Shown: positions 47,652-58,668, counted from the first letter of the stretch. The stretch: 64,000 nt of DNA from Paenibacillus dokdonensis (GCF_004916975.1 NZ_STGQ01000003.1:1-64000), one strand, 5' to 3'. Notes: generated by a model from the sequence alone, not told the origin. Program-made: numbers and translations.

Positions 47652-49988
47652 CTAATGCACTCCCGCCTGTTCCACAAGCGCATGCTTCAGCACTTGGTCC
47701 ATATGGGACACCGGAACAAACTCCACTTCATTTTTAACACTGTCGGGAATGTCGCGCAGATCCCGCTCGTTGTCTTTCGGGAGCAATATTTTCTTGTAGC
47801 CTGCACGGTGCGCCGCTAGTGATTTTTCCTTCAGGCCGCCAATGGGAAGCACCCGTCCGCGCAGTGTAATTTCGCCGGTCATCGCCACATGCTTGGATAC
47901 ATGCTTTTTGGTAAGAGCCGAAATAAGAGCGGTCGCAATCGTAATTCCGGCCGATGGGCCGTCTTTTGGAATAGCACCTTCAGGAATATGAATATGAATA
48001 TCATTCTTCTCATGGAAGTCGGGCATGATGCCGAGCTCTTCAGCCTTGCTGCGTGTATAACTGAATGCAGCCTGGGCAGATTCCTTCATCACATCTCCGA
48101 GCTTTCCGGTTAATGTGAGCTTGCCTGAGCCCGGTACGACAGTTACCTCAATCATCAGCGTTTCACCGCCAACCTCTGTCCAGGCAAGGCCTGTAACCGT
48201 ACCAATCTGGTCCTCGAGATCAGCCACGCCATGACGGAACTTGGCAGCGCCCAGATATTCTTTAATATCATCGGGTTCCATCGTAATGGATTCCGTTCCA
48301 TCCGAAACAATTTGTTTGGCAGCTTTGCGGCACAGCGCCGCTACCTGCTGCTCCAAGTTGCGGACTCCAGACTCGCGCGTGTACTCCCGGACTACTTTAA
48401 GCAGTGCCTCTTCTCCAATGTGAAGCTGCTCCTCCAAGAGACCATGCTCTCTTTTCTGCTTTGGCAGAAGATAGCGCTTGGCAATTTGCAGTTTCTCCAG
48501 CTCCGTGTAGCCTGGAATATTGAGTACTTCCATCCGGTCCAGTAAAGGCCGAGGTATATTGTGAATTGCATTCGCAGTCGTAATAAACATAACCTGTGAC
48601 AGATCAAATGGAATTTCAATAAAATGATCGCTGAACGTGTTATTTTGTTCAGGATCGAGCACTTCCAGCAGTGCGGAAGAAGGGTCACCACGGAAATCGG
48701 ATGCCATCTTATCGATCTCATCCAGGAGAAACACAGGATTCAAAGCCCCGGCGTTTTTCATCCCTTGGATAATGCGTCCCGGCATCGCCCCCACATAGGT
48801 ACGTCGGTGACCACGAATTTCGGCTTCATCACGGACTCCGCCAAGCGAAATGCGGACGAACTTCCGGTTCAGCGATCTGGCAATGGAACGTGCGAGCGAG
48901 GTTTTACCCACGCCTGGAGGGCCAACCAGACACAGAATGGGCCCCTTCATCTTTTTAACGAGCTTCTGTACCGCCAAATACTCCAGTACACGCTCTTTCG
49001 GTTTATCCAGACTGTAATGGTCTTCGTCCAGCACCTGTTCGGCTTTATGGATATCCAGGTCATCTTCTGTTTTGTTACTCCATGGAAGGGCCAGCAGCCA
49101 GTCCAGATAGTTGCGGATTACACCGCCCTCAGCAGAACTGGAAGGCATTTTTTCCAGACGGTCTATTTCCTTTTCGACCTTCTCCTTCACCTTCTCCGGA
49201 AGCTCCTGCTTCTCCATAAGATCACGCAGTTCTTCAACTTCCCCGGTGCGTCCTTCTTTCTCGCCAAGCTCCTTCTGGATTGCCTTCATCTGCTCACGCA
49301 GATAGTATTCCTTCTGGGTTTTCTCCATCTGCTTCTTCACACGCTGGTTGATCTTGCGTTCCAGCTCCAGTACTTCGCGCTCATTATTCAGGATATCCAG
49401 CAGCTTTTCGAGACGTTTGCCGACATCGACCGTTTCGAGAATCTCCTGTTTATCCTTGATTTTAAGTGACAAGTGACTGGTAATGACATCTGCGAGACGT
49501 CCGGGCTCCTCAATATCAGATACCGCAGCAAGCGTCTCGGGAGTGACCTTTTTGGATAAATTGATATAATGCTCAAACTGGCTCAGAACTGTACGCATCA
49601 GCGCATCCACTTCAGGATTGTCGCTGTCCTCTTCATGCAGTTCCCGGGCGAGGACTTCATAATACTCCTCGTTGTCCGTATACTGTATAATTTCGGCGCG
49701 TTCCATCCCTTCCACTAGGACACGGATGGTGCCGTTTGGAAGCTTAAGCATTTGTCTCACGTTGGCTACTGTGCCAATACGGAAAATATCTTCTTGCGTC
49801 GGTTCTTCTATGTTCACCTCAGATTGAGAACAAAGGAGAATCAGGTTATCTTCCACCATTGCTTTTTCCAGAGCCTTGACCGATTTCTCCCGGCCTACAT
49901 CGAGATGCAGTACCATGCTCGGGTAGACTAGAAGGCCTCTCAAAGGCAATAACGGAAAACGGCGGCCTTTCGCTTTACTCAGCCCCAT
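47652..49988 (-). CDS. lonA: ATP-dependent protease LonA
   Basis: A 778-residue Lon: N-terminal substrate domain (about 10-200), coiled coil (about 200-260), AAA+ module with [18 protein letters not shown] near residue 354, and the C-terminal protease with the serine in [12 protein letters not shown] and lysine further on. It degrades misfolded and regulatory proteins in the cytoplasm. GGAGGT stands nine bases before ATG. Confidence 0.98.
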   Translation of the reverse strand: MGLSKAKGRRFPLLPLRGLLVYPSMVLHLDVGREKSVKALEKAMVEDNLILLCSQSEVNIEEPTQEDIFRIGTVANVRQMLKLPNGTIRVLVEGMERAEIIQYTDNEEYYEVLARELHEEDSDNPEVDALMRTVLSQFEHYINLSKKVTPETLAAVSDIEEPGRLADVITSHLSLKIKDKQEILETVDVGKRLEKLLDILNNEREVLELERKINQRVKKQMEKTQKEYYLREQMKAIQKELGEKEGRTGEVEELRDLMEKQELPEKVKEKVEKEIDRLEKMPSSSAEGGVIRNYLDWLLALPWSNKTEDDLDIHKAEQVLDEDHYSLDKPKERVLEYLAVQKLVKKMKGPILCLVGPPGVGKTSLARSIARSLNRKFVRISLGGVRDEAEIRGHRRTYVGAMPGRIIQGMKNAGALNPVFLLDEIDKMASDFRGDPSSALLEVLDPEQNNTFSDHFIEIPFDLSQVMFITTANAIHNIPRPLLDRMEVLNIPGYTELEKLQIAKRYLLPKQKREHGLLEEQLHIGEEALLKVVREYTRESGVRNLEQQVAALCRKAAKQIVSDGTESITMEPDDIKEYLGAAKFRHGVADLEDQIGTVTGLAWTEVGGETLMIEVTVVPGSGKLTLTGKLGDVMKESAQAAFSYTRSKAEELGIMPDFHEKNDIHIHIPEGAIPKDGPSAGITIATALISALTKKHVSKHVAMTGEITLRGRVLPIGGLKEKSLAAHRAGYKKILLPKDNERDLRDIPDSVKNEVEFVPVSHMDQVLKHALVEQAGVH

Positions 49989-50076
49989 CGCTTTCGCACC
50001 TCCAGCCGTTCTCAGGTTATAACATCTGGTTATATTTTAGCAAATGTTCACAGAAAACACCAATAATTAAGCTGCT

Positions 50077-51843
50077 TCAACATGTCCCTGCATCGGTAAT
50101 TTGTCCGGAACGGCCAGGCTTCGCCTGTAAAAATGGAGCAGCAGGCCCCTGTGGAAAGATTTCCGGAGCCGCACTCTTATCCATCGCATCATTCAAATCC
50201 TCATGCATTTGAACATCAAGCGCTGGCTCCAGTTCAATTCCAAAGACATGCAGGAATACCTCTTGCACATTTTCCACTGGAATAACCCTCAGACCATCCA
50301 GGTCCTCGAACAGGGTTTGCCAGTTTTCCTTCGGAATAATCACCGTGGTGGCCCCCGCCTGGAATGCAGCTTCGACCTTGGCGATGACGCCGCCAATTGG
50401 CTTCACCCGTCCATGGATACTGATTTCTCCTGTCATGGCGATCTGGTTATCAACGGGAAGACCCCTGACTGCCGACATAATGGCTGTAGCCATGGCAATC
50501 CCTGCAGAAGGTCCGTCGATTGGCGTTCCTCCTGGAAAGTTGATATGCAGATCATAATCACTTGGTTTAAGCCCCAGGGAACGGAGTACGGTAAGTACAT
50601 TTTCAACCGAACCCTTAGCCATGCTTTTACGACGCAGCGTTCTGCTGCTACCGCCGATTTCTTCTTCCTCTACCACACCCGTAATATTGTATTTGCCTTG
50701 CCCTGCTGCAACCGGTACCGCGGTCACTTCAATTTCGAGCAGAGTCCCCATATTCGGTCCATAAACCGCCAGACCGTTTACGAATCCCACCTGTGGGCGG
50801 TCTGGAATTTTGCGGTCCGGACGCGGCTGAAGCTGACTGCTGCTGGCAACCCACTCCACATCGGAAGCTGCAAGCGAATCCCTTTTCTCCGTCAGAGCGA
50901 GCCCGGCTGCAAGCTGGATGATGTTTACGGCTTCGCGTCCGTTAGTCGCATACTGTTTTACAACATCAACGGCTTCGGGGCAGGGTTTGAGTCCAATTTT
51001 CTGAATGGCATCCTCAGCAATCCTTCCGATCTCATCCGGCAGTAGGGGACGGAAATAAATTTCCATGCAGCGGGAACGCAGAGCAGGAGGTAATTCCTGC
51101 GGGGAACGCGTTGTGGCTCCCACAAGACGGAAATCCGCGGGCAGCCCGTTCTGGAAAATATCATGGACATACGCAGGCGTATTGTTGTCTTCTGAATTGT
51201 AGTATGCACTCTCGAGCAAAACTTTACGGTCTTCCAGTACTTTTAACAACTTATTCATCTGAATCGGATGCAATTCCCCAATTTCGTCCACAAACAACAT
51301 TCCGCCATGCGCTTTTGTGACAGCACCCGGTTTAGGCTGTGGAATGCCGGCAACGCCCATAGAGCCTGCGCCTTGATATATTGGATCATGTACGGAACCA
51401 ATTAATGGATCGGCAATACCGCGCTCGTCAAAACGAGCAGTCGTCGCATCAATCTCCGTAAACTTGGCATCGGCTTTAAAAGGAGAAGCAGGATTTCGTT
51501 TCGCTTCTTCCATCACGACACGAGCGGCAGCGGTTTTCCCTACCCCCGGTGGTCCATAAATAATGACATGCTGCGGGTTACCGCTGCACAGTGCGGCCTT
51601 CAACGCTCTTAAGCCGTCTTTCTGGCCTACGATATCCTGAAGTGATTGCGGCCTCGTTTTCTCTGCTAACGGCTTCGTCAGCGAGATGGAGCGAAGCTTC
51701 CGCAACTTGTCCATTTCTTTTCGGGACTCCCGGTCCACAGCAGTACGGTTGGTTTTCTGACCGCGAAGCAAATTCCAAAAATAGATGCCGATGATGACGG
51801 CAAAGAAAAATTGAATCAACATCATAACCATGCTTAAGTTCAT
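50077..51843 (-). CDS. lonB: Membrane-anchored Lon-like protease LonB
   Basis: A 588-residue LonB. The N-terminus has one membrane segment (about 3-22). The AAA+ module shows [15 protein letters not shown] and MLFVDEIGELHPIQMN. The protease domain has the catalytic Ser in GTPIDGPSAGIAMA. In B. subtilis LonB is forespore-expressed. Start at 51843 (GGAGGG eight bases upstream) rather than 51867. Confidence 0.95.
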   Translation of the reverse strand: MNLSMVMMLIQFFFAVIIGIYFWNLLRGQKTNRTAVDRESRKEMDKLRKLRSISLTKPLAEKTRPQSLQDIVGQKDGLRALKAALCSGNPQHVIIYGPPGVGKTAAARVVMEEAKRNPASPFKADAKFTEIDATTARFDERGIADPLIGSVHDPIYQGAGSMGVAGIPQPKPGAVTKAHGGMLFVDEIGELHPIQMNKLLKVLEDRKVLLESAYYNSEDNNTPAYVHDIFQNGLPADFRLVGATTRSPQELPPALRSRCMEIYFRPLLPDEIGRIAEDAIQKIGLKPCPEAVDVVKQYATNGREAVNIIQLAAGLALTEKRDSLAASDVEWVASSSQLQPRPDRKIPDRPQVGFVNGLAVYGPNMGTLLEIEVTAVPVAAGQGKYNITGVVEEEEIGGSSRTLRRKSMAKGSVENVLTVLRSLGLKPSDYDLHINFPGGTPIDGPSAGIAMATAIMSAVRGLPVDNQIAMTGEISIHGRVKPIGGVIAKVEAAFQAGATTVIIPKENWQTLFEDLDGLRVIPVENVQEVFLHVFGIELEPALDVQMHEDLNDAMDKSAAPEIFPQGPAAPFLQAKPGRSGQITDAGTC

Positions 51844-52056
51844 TTCATAAACCCTCCCGTTTCTCATGAGTGGCCAGTTTCCCCTTCAATTCTACTTTGC
51901 TTTTTACGGGTTGGCCTGATACATGGTAGTATAGCCGTTTCACAACCAGGTAAACGCCCGAAGCATGATTTAAGGACACAATTTTCAAAAATACTGCACA
52001 AAAAAAGCTGCATGCCCTTTAGAAAGCAAAAGGCAATGCAGCTTGTTTTTACTTGA

Positions 52057-53154
52057 TTAATGCTTACGGCCCGGAATTTCCCCGGTTTCTTCATATACTT
52101 TGACGATGGAGTCAATTTCTTTCTTCAGTTCGACCACCATTTCTGCTTCTGGTACCTTGCGGATCATTTCTCCGTAGCGGAACAGCAGACCTTCACCACG
52201 TCCACCGGCAATACCGATGTCTGCCTCACGCGCTTCACCCGGTCCATTAACAGCGCAGCCCAAAACCGATACCTTAATTGGCACTTTCAGTTTTGAAATG
52301 TATTCCTCAACCTCGTTTGCAATCGAGAACAAATCGATATCAAGACGTCCGCAGGTCGGGCAGGATACCAGCGTAGCTGCATTGGAAATAAGACCGAAGG
52401 TTTTCAAGAGCTCACGTGCCACCTTAATCTCTTCAACCGGATCCGCACTCAGCGAGATGCGCAGCGTACTGCCAATCCCCATAGACAGCAGCGCACCAAT
52501 GCCCGCCGAGCTCTTGATCGTACCCGAGAACAATGTTCCGGATTCAGTAATCCCGAGATGAAGCGGATAAGGTATGACTTCCGCCGCTTTGCGGTAAGCT
52601 TCTATCGCCATTGGCACATCAGATGCCTTCAGTGACACGATAATATCGTGAAAATCCAGCTCTTCCAAAATATTAATGTGGAACAAGGCACTCTCTACCA
52701 TCGCTTCCGGAGTCGGATATCCGTATTTCTCGAGCAGATGGCTTTCCAGTGAGCCCGCATTCACACCAATACGAATAGGAATGCCGCGCTCCTTACATGC
52801 TTTGACAACCGCTTCGACTTTGTCACGGCTGCCGATGTTTCCTGGATTAATCCGAACTTTATCGATGCCATTCTCAATCGCCTTTAGGGCAAGCTGATAG
52901 TTAAAATGAATATCCGCAACCAGCGGTATATGAATGCGTTTTTTGATTTCCTTGATCGCTTCAGCAGCTTCCTTGTTATTCACCGTCACGCGAACCAGCT
53001 GACAACCGGCTTCCTCCAAACGAAGGATTTCAACTACAGTCGCTTCCACATCTGCGGTTTTCGTCGTACACATGCTTTGAATGATGACTTCATTGCTTCC
53101 GCCGATCGTCAAATTACCGACTTTAACAGGTCTTGTGTCTTTTCTCAAAAACAT
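52057..53154 (-). CDS. ispG: 4-hydroxy-3-methylbut-2-enyl-diphosphate synthase
   Basis: An iron-sulphur enzyme of the MEP isoprenoid pathway (GcpE), 365 residues from the chosen start. N-terminal TIM barrel ([20 protein letters not shown]). The [4Fe-4S] cysteines are in [11 protein letters not shown] and [15 protein letters not shown] at 53181 with AGGGG upstream is an alternative start adding nine residues. The gene is not in this neighbourhood in B. subtilis. Confidence 0.96.
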   Translation of the reverse strand: MFLRKDTRPVKVGNLTIGGSNEVIIQSMCTTKTADVEATVVEILRLEEAGCQLVRVTVNNKEAAEAIKEIKKRIHIPLVADIHFNYQLALKAIENGIDKVRINPGNIGSRDKVEAVVKACKERGIPIRIGVNAGSLESHLLEKYGYPTPEAMVESALFHINILEELDFHDIIVSLKASDVPMAIEAYRKAAEVIPYPLHLGITESGTLFSGTIKSSAGIGALLSMGIGSTLRISLSADPVEEIKVARELLKTFGLISNAATLVSCPTCGRLDIDLFSIANEVEEYISKLKVPIKVSVLGCAVNGPGEAREADIGIAGGRGEGLLFRYGEMIRKVPEAEMVVELKKEIDSIVKVYEETGEIPGRKH

Positions 53155-53197
53155 GATCTTTTTTCTCTCCCATAACGCCAAGACTCCACCCCTGCCC

Positions 53198-53224
53198 CTC
53201 TAAAAAGGCCTTCGGCCAGAGGGG
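53198..53224 (-). terminator. Terminator after clpX
   Basis: GGCC-GAA-GGCC followed on the minus strand by TTTTT (53202-53217), with CTCT/AGAG flanking. It lies between clpX and ispG. Confidence 0.65.
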
Positions 53225-53281
53225 AGAAGTGGAGAACCGGCAATGAATTTCCGAAAGAAGCCTTACCTTCCAAAGAAAGGA

Positions 53282-54538
53282 TTAGGCACTTTCTTCCTGT
53301 TTATTCTCTTTCTTGCTGATCAATTCCGGCACGATCTTTTCCTTTACAACCTGCTCTGTAATGACGCAGTCCTTGATATCATCGCGGGAAGGAACTTCAT
53401 ACATCACATCGAGCATGATGCCTTCGATAATCGCTCTCAGACCGCGGGCGCCGGTATTGCGCTTAATCGCTTCTCTCGCGATAGCCTCAAGAGCATCCGG
53501 CTCGAATTTCAGTGCGACATTATCCATCTCAAGCAGCTTTTGATACTGCTTTGTCAGCGCATTTTTCGGCTCGGAAAGGATGCGCACGAGTGTCTTTTCA
53601 TCCAACGGCTCCAGTGTGGAGATGATTGGAAGACGCCCTACGAATTCCGGAATCAGACCGAATTTCAGCAGATCCTCCGGAAGCACCAAACCAAGGTATT
53701 CACCTGGTTTAAGGTCCTTTTGGTTTTCGCCACCGGCATTAAAGCCAATCACTTTTTTGCCGATCCGGCGTTTGATCATTTGTTCGAGGCCGTCAAAGGC
53801 ACCGCCGCAAATGAACAGAACGTTGGTCGTATCGATTTGGATAAATTCCTGATGAGGGTGTTTGCGTCCGCCTTGTGGTGGAACAGAAGCAACCGTTCCT
53901 TCAAGAATTTTCAGAAGCGCCTGCTGCACACCTTCCCCGGAAACGTCACGTGTAATCGACGGATTCTCGGATTTGCGGGCTACTTTATCAATCTCATCAA
54001 TATAAATAATGCCGCGTTCGGCTTTTTCCACGTCATAATCTGCAGCCTGGATCAGCTTCAGCAAAATATTCTCAACGTCTTCACCGACATAGCCGGCCTC
54101 CGTCAGAGAAGTTGCATCCGCAATCGCAAATGGCACGTTCAAAATTTTAGCCATGGTTTGAGCCAGCAGCGTCTTACCTGAACCGGTAGGACCCAAGAGT
54201 AGAATGTTACTCTTTTGCAGCTCCACATCTTCAATTTTGCTGCCTGTGTTGATCCGTTTATAGTGGTTATAAACAGCCACTGAGAGCGATTTCTTCGCTT
54301 GCTCCTGGCCGATGATGTATTGATCCAGAATATCGCAGATTTCCTTAGGCTTCGGAATATCTTTGAGATCCAGCTCTTCGTCATGACCGAGCTCTTCCTC
54401 TACAATCTCCGTGCAGAGTTCAATACATTCATCGCATATATAAACTCCGGGACCGGCAACAAGCTTACGCACTTGTTCCTGTGATTTCCCGCAAAAAGAG
54501 CATTTCAGCTGCCCTTTTTCATCGTTAAATTTAAACAT
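53282..54538 (-). CDS. clpX: ClpX unfoldase
   Basis: A AAA+ protein of 418 residues that feeds substrates to ClpP. The N-terminal C4 zinc domain has C13, C16, C35 and C38 (CSFCGKSQ and ICDECIELC). Walker A is [13 protein letters not shown], Walker B is [11 protein letters not shown], and the IGF-like ClpP-docking loop is probably [15 protein letters not shown]. It follows clpP by 12 bp. Confidence 0.98.
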   Translation of the reverse strand: MFKFNDEKGQLKCSFCGKSQEQVRKLVAGPGVYICDECIELCTEIVEEELGHDEELDLKDIPKPKEICDILDQYIIGQEQAKKSLSVAVYNHYKRINTGSKIEDVELQKSNILLLGPTGSGKTLLAQTMAKILNVPFAIADATSLTEAGYVGEDVENILLKLIQAADYDVEKAERGIIYIDEIDKVARKSENPSITRDVSGEGVQQALLKILEGTVASVPPQGGRKHPHQEFIQIDTTNVLFICGGAFDGLEQMIKRRIGKKVIGFNAGGENQKDLKPGEYLGLVLPEDLLKFGLIPEFVGRLPIISTLEPLDEKTLVRILSEPKNALTKQYQKLLEMDNVALKFEPDALEAIAREAIKRNTGARGLRAIIEGIMLDVMYEVPSRDDIKDCVITEQVVKEKIVPELISKKENKQEESA

Positions 54539-54550
54539 GTAAACACCCCT

Positions 54551-55141
54551 TTAAGATATAATCGGTGAAGTGAGAACCTGGTCGATAATGCCGTAAGCCT
54601 TCGCTTCCTCCGCGCTCATGAAAAAGTCACGATCTGTATCGCGTTCAATTTTTTCAAGGGGCTGACCTGTGCGTTCCACATATATTTGATTGAGCTTTTC
54701 TCTTGTCTTAATGATCCAGCTCGCATGGATCTGGATGTCGGCTGCCTGCCCCTGAACTCCTCCCAGCGGTTGATGGATCATCACTTCGCTGTTGGTTAGC
54801 GCAAATCGTTTACCGGGTGCTCCAGCTGTCAGCAAAAGTGAGCCCATACTTGCCGCCATGCCCACGCAGATGGTTGATACATCCGGTTTAATGTACTGCA
54901 TTGTATCATATATCCCCATCCCTGCCGTTACAGAGCCACCAGGAGAATTGATATATAAATGGATATCCTTCTCGGGATCCTCTGCAGCAAGGAACAATAA
55001 CTGTGCTATGACGAGATTGGCGACATCATCGTCGATTGCGCTGCTGAGAAAAATAATGCGGTCCTTCAATAATCTGGAGTAGATATCGTAAGATCTCTCT
55101 CCTCGACTTGTTTGCTCTACAACCATAGGTATCAGACTCAT
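54551..55141 (-). CDS. clpP: ClpP protease subunit
   Basis: A 196-residue serine peptidase that forms the tetradecamer used by ClpX and other Clp ATPases. The triad is S98 ([11 protein letters not shown]), H123 ([10 protein letters not shown]) and D172 (IERDTDRDF). The start at 55141 has AGAGG eight bases upstream; the reading from 55186 adds 15 unrelated residues. In B. subtilis clpP is elsewhere; the tig-clpP-clpX order is common in other bacteria. Confidence 0.97.
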   Translation of the reverse strand: MSLIPMVVEQTSRGERSYDIYSRLLKDRIIFLSSAIDDDVANLVIAQLLFLAAEDPEKDIHLYINSPGGSVTAGMGIYDTMQYIKPDVSTICVGMAASMGSLLLTAGAPGKRFALTNSEVMIHQPLGGVQGQAADIQIHASWIIKTREKLNQIYVERTGQPLEKIERDTDRDFFMSAEEAKAYGIIDQVLTSPIIS

Positions 55142-55198
55142 GTGTCCAACCTCTTTTCCATTCAAAGATGTAATGCGTTCCATCAATCTTACAGCATT

Positions 55199-55227
55199 AT
55201 TTTAACATGTTCAAAGCATGATGTCAT
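55199..55227 (-). promoter_or_regulatory. clpP promoter
   Basis: Minus strand: -35 ATGACA (55222-55227), 17-bp spacer, -10 TAAAAT (55199-55204). I saw no CtsR heptad repeat (GGTCAAA) near it. Confidence 0.65.
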
Positions 55228-55380
55228 TTTTCACTTTATACCCCGCAATACAGTGTATGAACCCGGCCCAGAAATATAGCCTGCACGAAACCTGACACCT
55301 TTATAAGATATCAGAAACATAAGCTTCAAGGCAGGATGTACATCGATAAACGTTTTTCTTATGTATGGAAGAGAGAATTT

Positions 55381-55417
55381 TATCCATTTTATACTTTAAT
55401 TAGGAATAAAATGGATA
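55381..55417. other. 12-bp inverted repeat between tig and clpP
   Basis: TATCCATTTTAT (55381-55392) and ATAAAATGGATA (55406-55417) pair perfectly around 13 bases. There is no T-tract typical of a terminator. It lies just upstream of the tig terminator hairpin in the clpP 5' region; role unknown. Confidence 0.5.
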
Positions 55418-55428
55418 CTCCCAGTTAA

Positions 55429-55464
55429 AAATAAGGCACGCAATGGAATATACGTGCCTTATCT
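55429..55464 (-). terminator. Terminator after tig
   Basis: ATAAGGCACG and CGTGCCTTAT pair (10 bp) around 12 bases, followed on the minus strand by TTTTTAAC. It lies about 70 bp after the tig stop. Confidence 0.85.
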
Positions 55465-55535
55465 CTCTATAGATTCATATGATAGGCATCACTTACGTCA
55501 TGCCTGCAATTGAATTCTCAATGATCTTCCGTTTA

Positions 55536-56861
55536 TTATTCAGCTGTTTCTTCAGCAGCTTCTTCGCTACCTTCAACTTCCTTGCTGCTTTCAAGGAGAA
55601 GTTCTACGGTTTTACGAAGGGAAATTTCGTCACGCAGGCTTGCAAGCGATCCGTTTGCTGCCAAAATGTTGCGAATTTCGTCAGTGGAACGTTTGTAGGC
55701 TTCAGCCATTGTTTCGAGTTCCTTGTTGATGTCTTCTTCAGTTACTTCAATGTTTTCTTCTTTAGCGATTTGCTCAAGAACGAGGTTGTTACGAACGCGT
55801 TTTTCAGCGTCGTCCTTCATTTGCTCTTGCAGATCAGCCGTTGTTTGTCCGGAGAAGCTCAGGAACATTTCAAGGTTCATGCCTTGGCCGCGCAGACGGT
55901 TGTCAAAGTCACGCATCATGTTTTCGATTTCGCCGTCGATCATCGCTTGTGGAATTTCCACTTCAGCATTTTCAGAAACCTTGTCTACAACAGCGGATTC
56001 TTTTTTGCCTTTAGCTTCTTGTCCCTTGCGAGCCAGAAGTTCTTTTTTCAGATCTTCCTTGTATTCGTTCAGCGTTTCAAATTCACTTACGTCTTTTGCA
56101 AATTCGTCATCCAGCTCAGGCAGCTGTTTGCGTTTGATTTCGTGAACTTTGACTTTGAAGATCGCTTGCTTGTTAGCCAGCTCTTCCGCATGGTAAGTCT
56201 CAGGGAATGTCACTTCAACATCTTTGAAGTCGCCTGTTGCCAGGCCGACAACCTGCTCTTCGAAACCAGGGATGAATGTGCCGCTTCCAAGTTCAAGGGA
56301 GTAACGTTCTGCTTTGCCGCCTTCAAAAGGAGCACCGTCTACATAGCCGTCAAAGTCAATAACCGCGATGTCGCCGTCTTGAGCTGCACCTTCGTCGATG
56401 ACAGCAAGCTCAGCATGACGCTCTTGCAGACGACCCAATTCTTCGTTCACTTCTTCTTCGGATACTTCCACTTTTTGTGTAGTTACTTCTACGCCTTTGT
56501 AATCGCCAAGAGTAACTTCAGGCTTAACCGTTACTTTTGCTTTGAATTTAAAGGCTTGTCCTTTTTCGAATTGATCAATTTCAACTTCAGGACGGTCTAC
56601 AGGAAAGATGTCCGTTTCGTTAACGGCTTCTGAATATACCTCTGGAAGCAAAATATCAATGGCGTCTTGGTACAGAGCTTCTACTCCGTAACGAGCTTCA
56701 AAAATCGGACGAGGTACTTTACCTTTACGGAATCCAGGTACACTCGCCTTTTTAACTACTTTATTAAAGGCCTTATCAAGCGCATCAGACACACGATCCG
56801 CTTCTACTTCAACATCAAGAACGCCAAGGTTCTTCTCTATTTTTTCCCAAGTTGCTTTCAT
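55536..56861 (-). CDS. tig: Trigger factor chaperone
   Basis: A 441-residue ribosome-bound chaperone. The ribosome-docking signature GFRKGKVP is at about residue 43. The FKBP-type prolyl isomerase domain runs about 160-245 (GAAQDGDIAVIDFDGYVDG). The C-terminal substrate-cradle is helical and acidic. Start at 56861 (MKATWEKIEKN) fits the family; the reading to 56915 does not. Same neighbours as B. subtilis except clpP. Confidence 0.97.
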   Translation of the reverse strand: MKATWEKIEKNLGVLDVEVEADRVSDALDKAFNKVVKKASVPGFRKGKVPRPIFEARYGVEALYQDAIDILLPEVYSEAVNETDIFPVDRPEVEIDQFEKGQAFKFKAKVTVKPEVTLGDYKGVEVTTQKVEVSEEEVNEELGRLQERHAELAVIDEGAAQDGDIAVIDFDGYVDGAPFEGGKAERYSLELGSGTFIPGFEEQVVGLATGDFKDVEVTFPETYHAEELANKQAIFKVKVHEIKRKQLPELDDEFAKDVSEFETLNEYKEDLKKELLARKGQEAKGKKESAVVDKVSENAEVEIPQAMIDGEIENMMRDFDNRLRGQGMNLEMFLSFSGQTTADLQEQMKDDAEKRVRNNLVLEQIAKEENIEVTEEDINKELETMAEAYKRSTDEIRNILAANGSLASLRDEISLRKTVELLLESSKEVEGSEEAAEETAE

Positions 56862-56929
56862 TTTATGCCTTCCCCTCCAAAAATATTTCACATGGTCATT
56901 AGTTTTAACACGCACAGAATAACCACTAT

Positions 56930-56958
56930 AGTATAAACAAGATCGTCCCCTTTTTCAA
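56930..56958 (-). promoter_or_regulatory. tig promoter
   Basis: Minus strand: -35 TTGAAA (56953-56958), 17-bp spacer, -10 TATACT (56930-56935). It predicts a leader of about 60 nt. Confidence 0.7.
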
Positions 56959-57002
56959 GGGCAACCCTCTAGCAAGTCCTCAGGTAGAACTTCCCGTTTT
57001 TT

Positions 57003-57932
57003 CTATACATTCGTCCCCGCGGCAACAAACTGCTTCATCGTGCGGTACGCCTGCTCAAAAATAAAGCGCATCGTGTCCGTTACTCCGTACATGTATCTGA
57101 TCTCTTCATCGCTGCGGCTGCCCGTCAGACTCTCTGAAACAATCTGGTGCAGAGATGCTGCCCAGATGTCGATCGTCTCATCATTTTCATCCACTATGGA
57201 AAAGTAATCATCCGTACCGTAAATAGCCATGATAAATTGTGTCCACAGCTCCTGCGCAAAGTAAAAAAGCGTAGGCTCCTGAACCTCTGTCTGCCCGGCT
57301 ACCCGTTCTGTAACCAGACCGACCTGCGTTGGAAATTCATCCGGGCTCAGCGGTACTGCTTCTACATCGATCCTGGCACGTTCCTGACCCCGAAGCAGTT
57401 CTATGTTCCCCTGCATTCCACGTTTGCGAAGCGTCTGCAAGACTCTGAATTGAAGCAGTGGATGGAGCTCCTGGCTTTGCAGCCATTGTACAAGCTCCTC
57501 ATCGATGGCAGCACCTTCGAGATAAGACAACTGCTCCAGTGCGAGCATATTTTGTTCACTTAGCGGTTCCTGCATGGCCGTCTGCAGCAGCTTATCGGCA
57601 TAGAAGCTATCCTCTGCCAGCTTGGCGTGGACATTCTGACGTTTCATCTCATCCTCGTTTGGCTCACTCTCTTCTGCCTCCCCAAAATGCTCACCGTCCG
57701 CATTGCTGTGATTATATTGGGGAAACGCAGCTTCCAGCCATTCAAGAAGCGCATGCCACTCATCATAATGCCGCTGATCCTGTCCTTGGCACTGCAGCAA
57801 AAAACGCAGAAGCTCCATTGCTTCCCCGTATCGTTCATTTTCCAGCATGACTGTCAGCTGAATCTGATAGAAGTCGAGTGTCTTTGGAAAGAGGACTAAG
57901 TTGTCTTTCGCTGGGGAATTGGAATCATTAAT
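57003..57932 (-). CDS. ysoA: YsoA-like TPR protein, apparent AUU start
   Basis: A helical protein of about 309 residues. Its position directly upstream of tig and its helical-repeat look match B. subtilis YsoA, a TPR protein of unknown role. An N-terminal helix pair (LDFYQIQLTVMLENERYGEA), an acidic linker (SEPNEDEMKR) and a helical C-terminus are visible. The first ATG (57848) has no ribosome site and falls inside the first helix. The frame stays open upstream for 28 more codons to an ATT at 57930-57932, exactly eight bases from a perfect AAAGGAGG (57941-57948). No ATG, GTG or TTG occurs between. I therefore infer initiation at AUU, which is rare (known in infC). A sequencing error at this codon is the alternative. 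Confidence 0.75.
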   Translation of the reverse strand: MNDSNSPAKDNLVLFPKTLDFYQIQLTVMLENERYGEAMELLRFLLQCQGQDQRHYDEWHALLEWLEAAFPQYNHSNADGEHFGEAEESEPNEDEMKRQNVHAKLAEDSFYADKLLQTAMQEPLSEQNMLALEQLSYLEGAAIDEELVQWLQSQELHPLLQFRVLQTLRKRGMQGNIELLRGQERARIDVEAVPLSPDEFPTQVGLVTERVAGQTEVQEPTLFYFAQELWTQFIMAIYGTDDYFSIVDENDETIDIWAASLHQIVSESLTGSRSDEEIRYMYGVTDTMRFIFEQAYRTMKQFVAAGTNV

Positions 57933-57976
57933 AGGGGGTTCCTCCTTTCGGTCCGGGTAAGGTCAATTAATTGTTG

Positions 57977-58006
57977 ATTATAGCATACCCGCTTTGCACA
58001 TGAAAA
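57977..58006 (-). promoter_or_regulatory. ysoA promoter candidate
   Basis: Minus strand: a perfect -10 TATAAT at 57977-57982, with TTTTCA 18 bp upstream as a weak -35. It predicts a leader of about 38 nt to the AUU codon. Confidence 0.5.
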
Positions 58007-58218
58007 AAAACTGCATGCATATGTACATGTCTCTTTCGAATATTTAACTAGTATGGGGCGTGAAATCAGATACAGAAAATATTAATGAATTATGAAGCAC
58101 TTGAAACAGTCTTCCAGTATATTTTTAGGCTGTACAACCCGTTATAATTAATAATATTAATTTGTTGTTGTAAAATGTTTATCCGTATGATATGATATTT
58201 CTTGCTTGAATTTTTTAT

Positions 58219-58292
<74 letters not shown>

Positions 58293-58297
58293 TACAT

Positions 58298-58326
58298 AAA
58301 AGCCACTCTTCGGAGGGGCTTTTTGC
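58298..58326 (+). terminator. Terminator after tRNA-Arg
   Basis: AAAGCC-ACTC-TTCG-GAGG-GGCTTTTT: a GC-rich stem closed by a TTCG tetraloop with a T-tract, seven bases after the tRNA. Confidence 0.85.
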
Positions 58327-58639
58327 TTTATGGAGGGATGAGAACCCATCAGGGTTCGTCGGAGCATAAGCTTCGTTAGCATCTGCTTCGCAGTCAGCCC
58401 GAAGGGCTGTATCCCTCTGAGGAGTATTTGTGTGAGCTAAGCGCTCCGCATACGAATCATTCCTCCGATCGCTGTTGCCCCCGAGTTTATTGAATAATCC
58501 AAGTTGGTGTAAACTCGAGGACAACGTTAATGCTTCTGATGCTAGCTTTCCTTCGGAAAGCTTTTAGGCGACTGCTTCGCTTCTTCGGAATTGATTCGTC
58601 CGCTCCGCTACTTTGGAGTAAAACCTAGCATACTAAGTC

Positions 58640-58668
58640 ACTCGGTAGAGAGTGTCTTTTTATTTTCT
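58640..58668 (+). terminator. Terminator-like hairpin ending repeat copy 1
   Basis: CACTC and GAGTG form a short stem around six bases, followed by TCTTTTTATTTT. The same structure ends copy 2. Confidence 0.6.

Noticed and set aside
55187-55300. CtsR operator before clpP
   Set aside because: No GGTCAAA heptad pair found on either strand.
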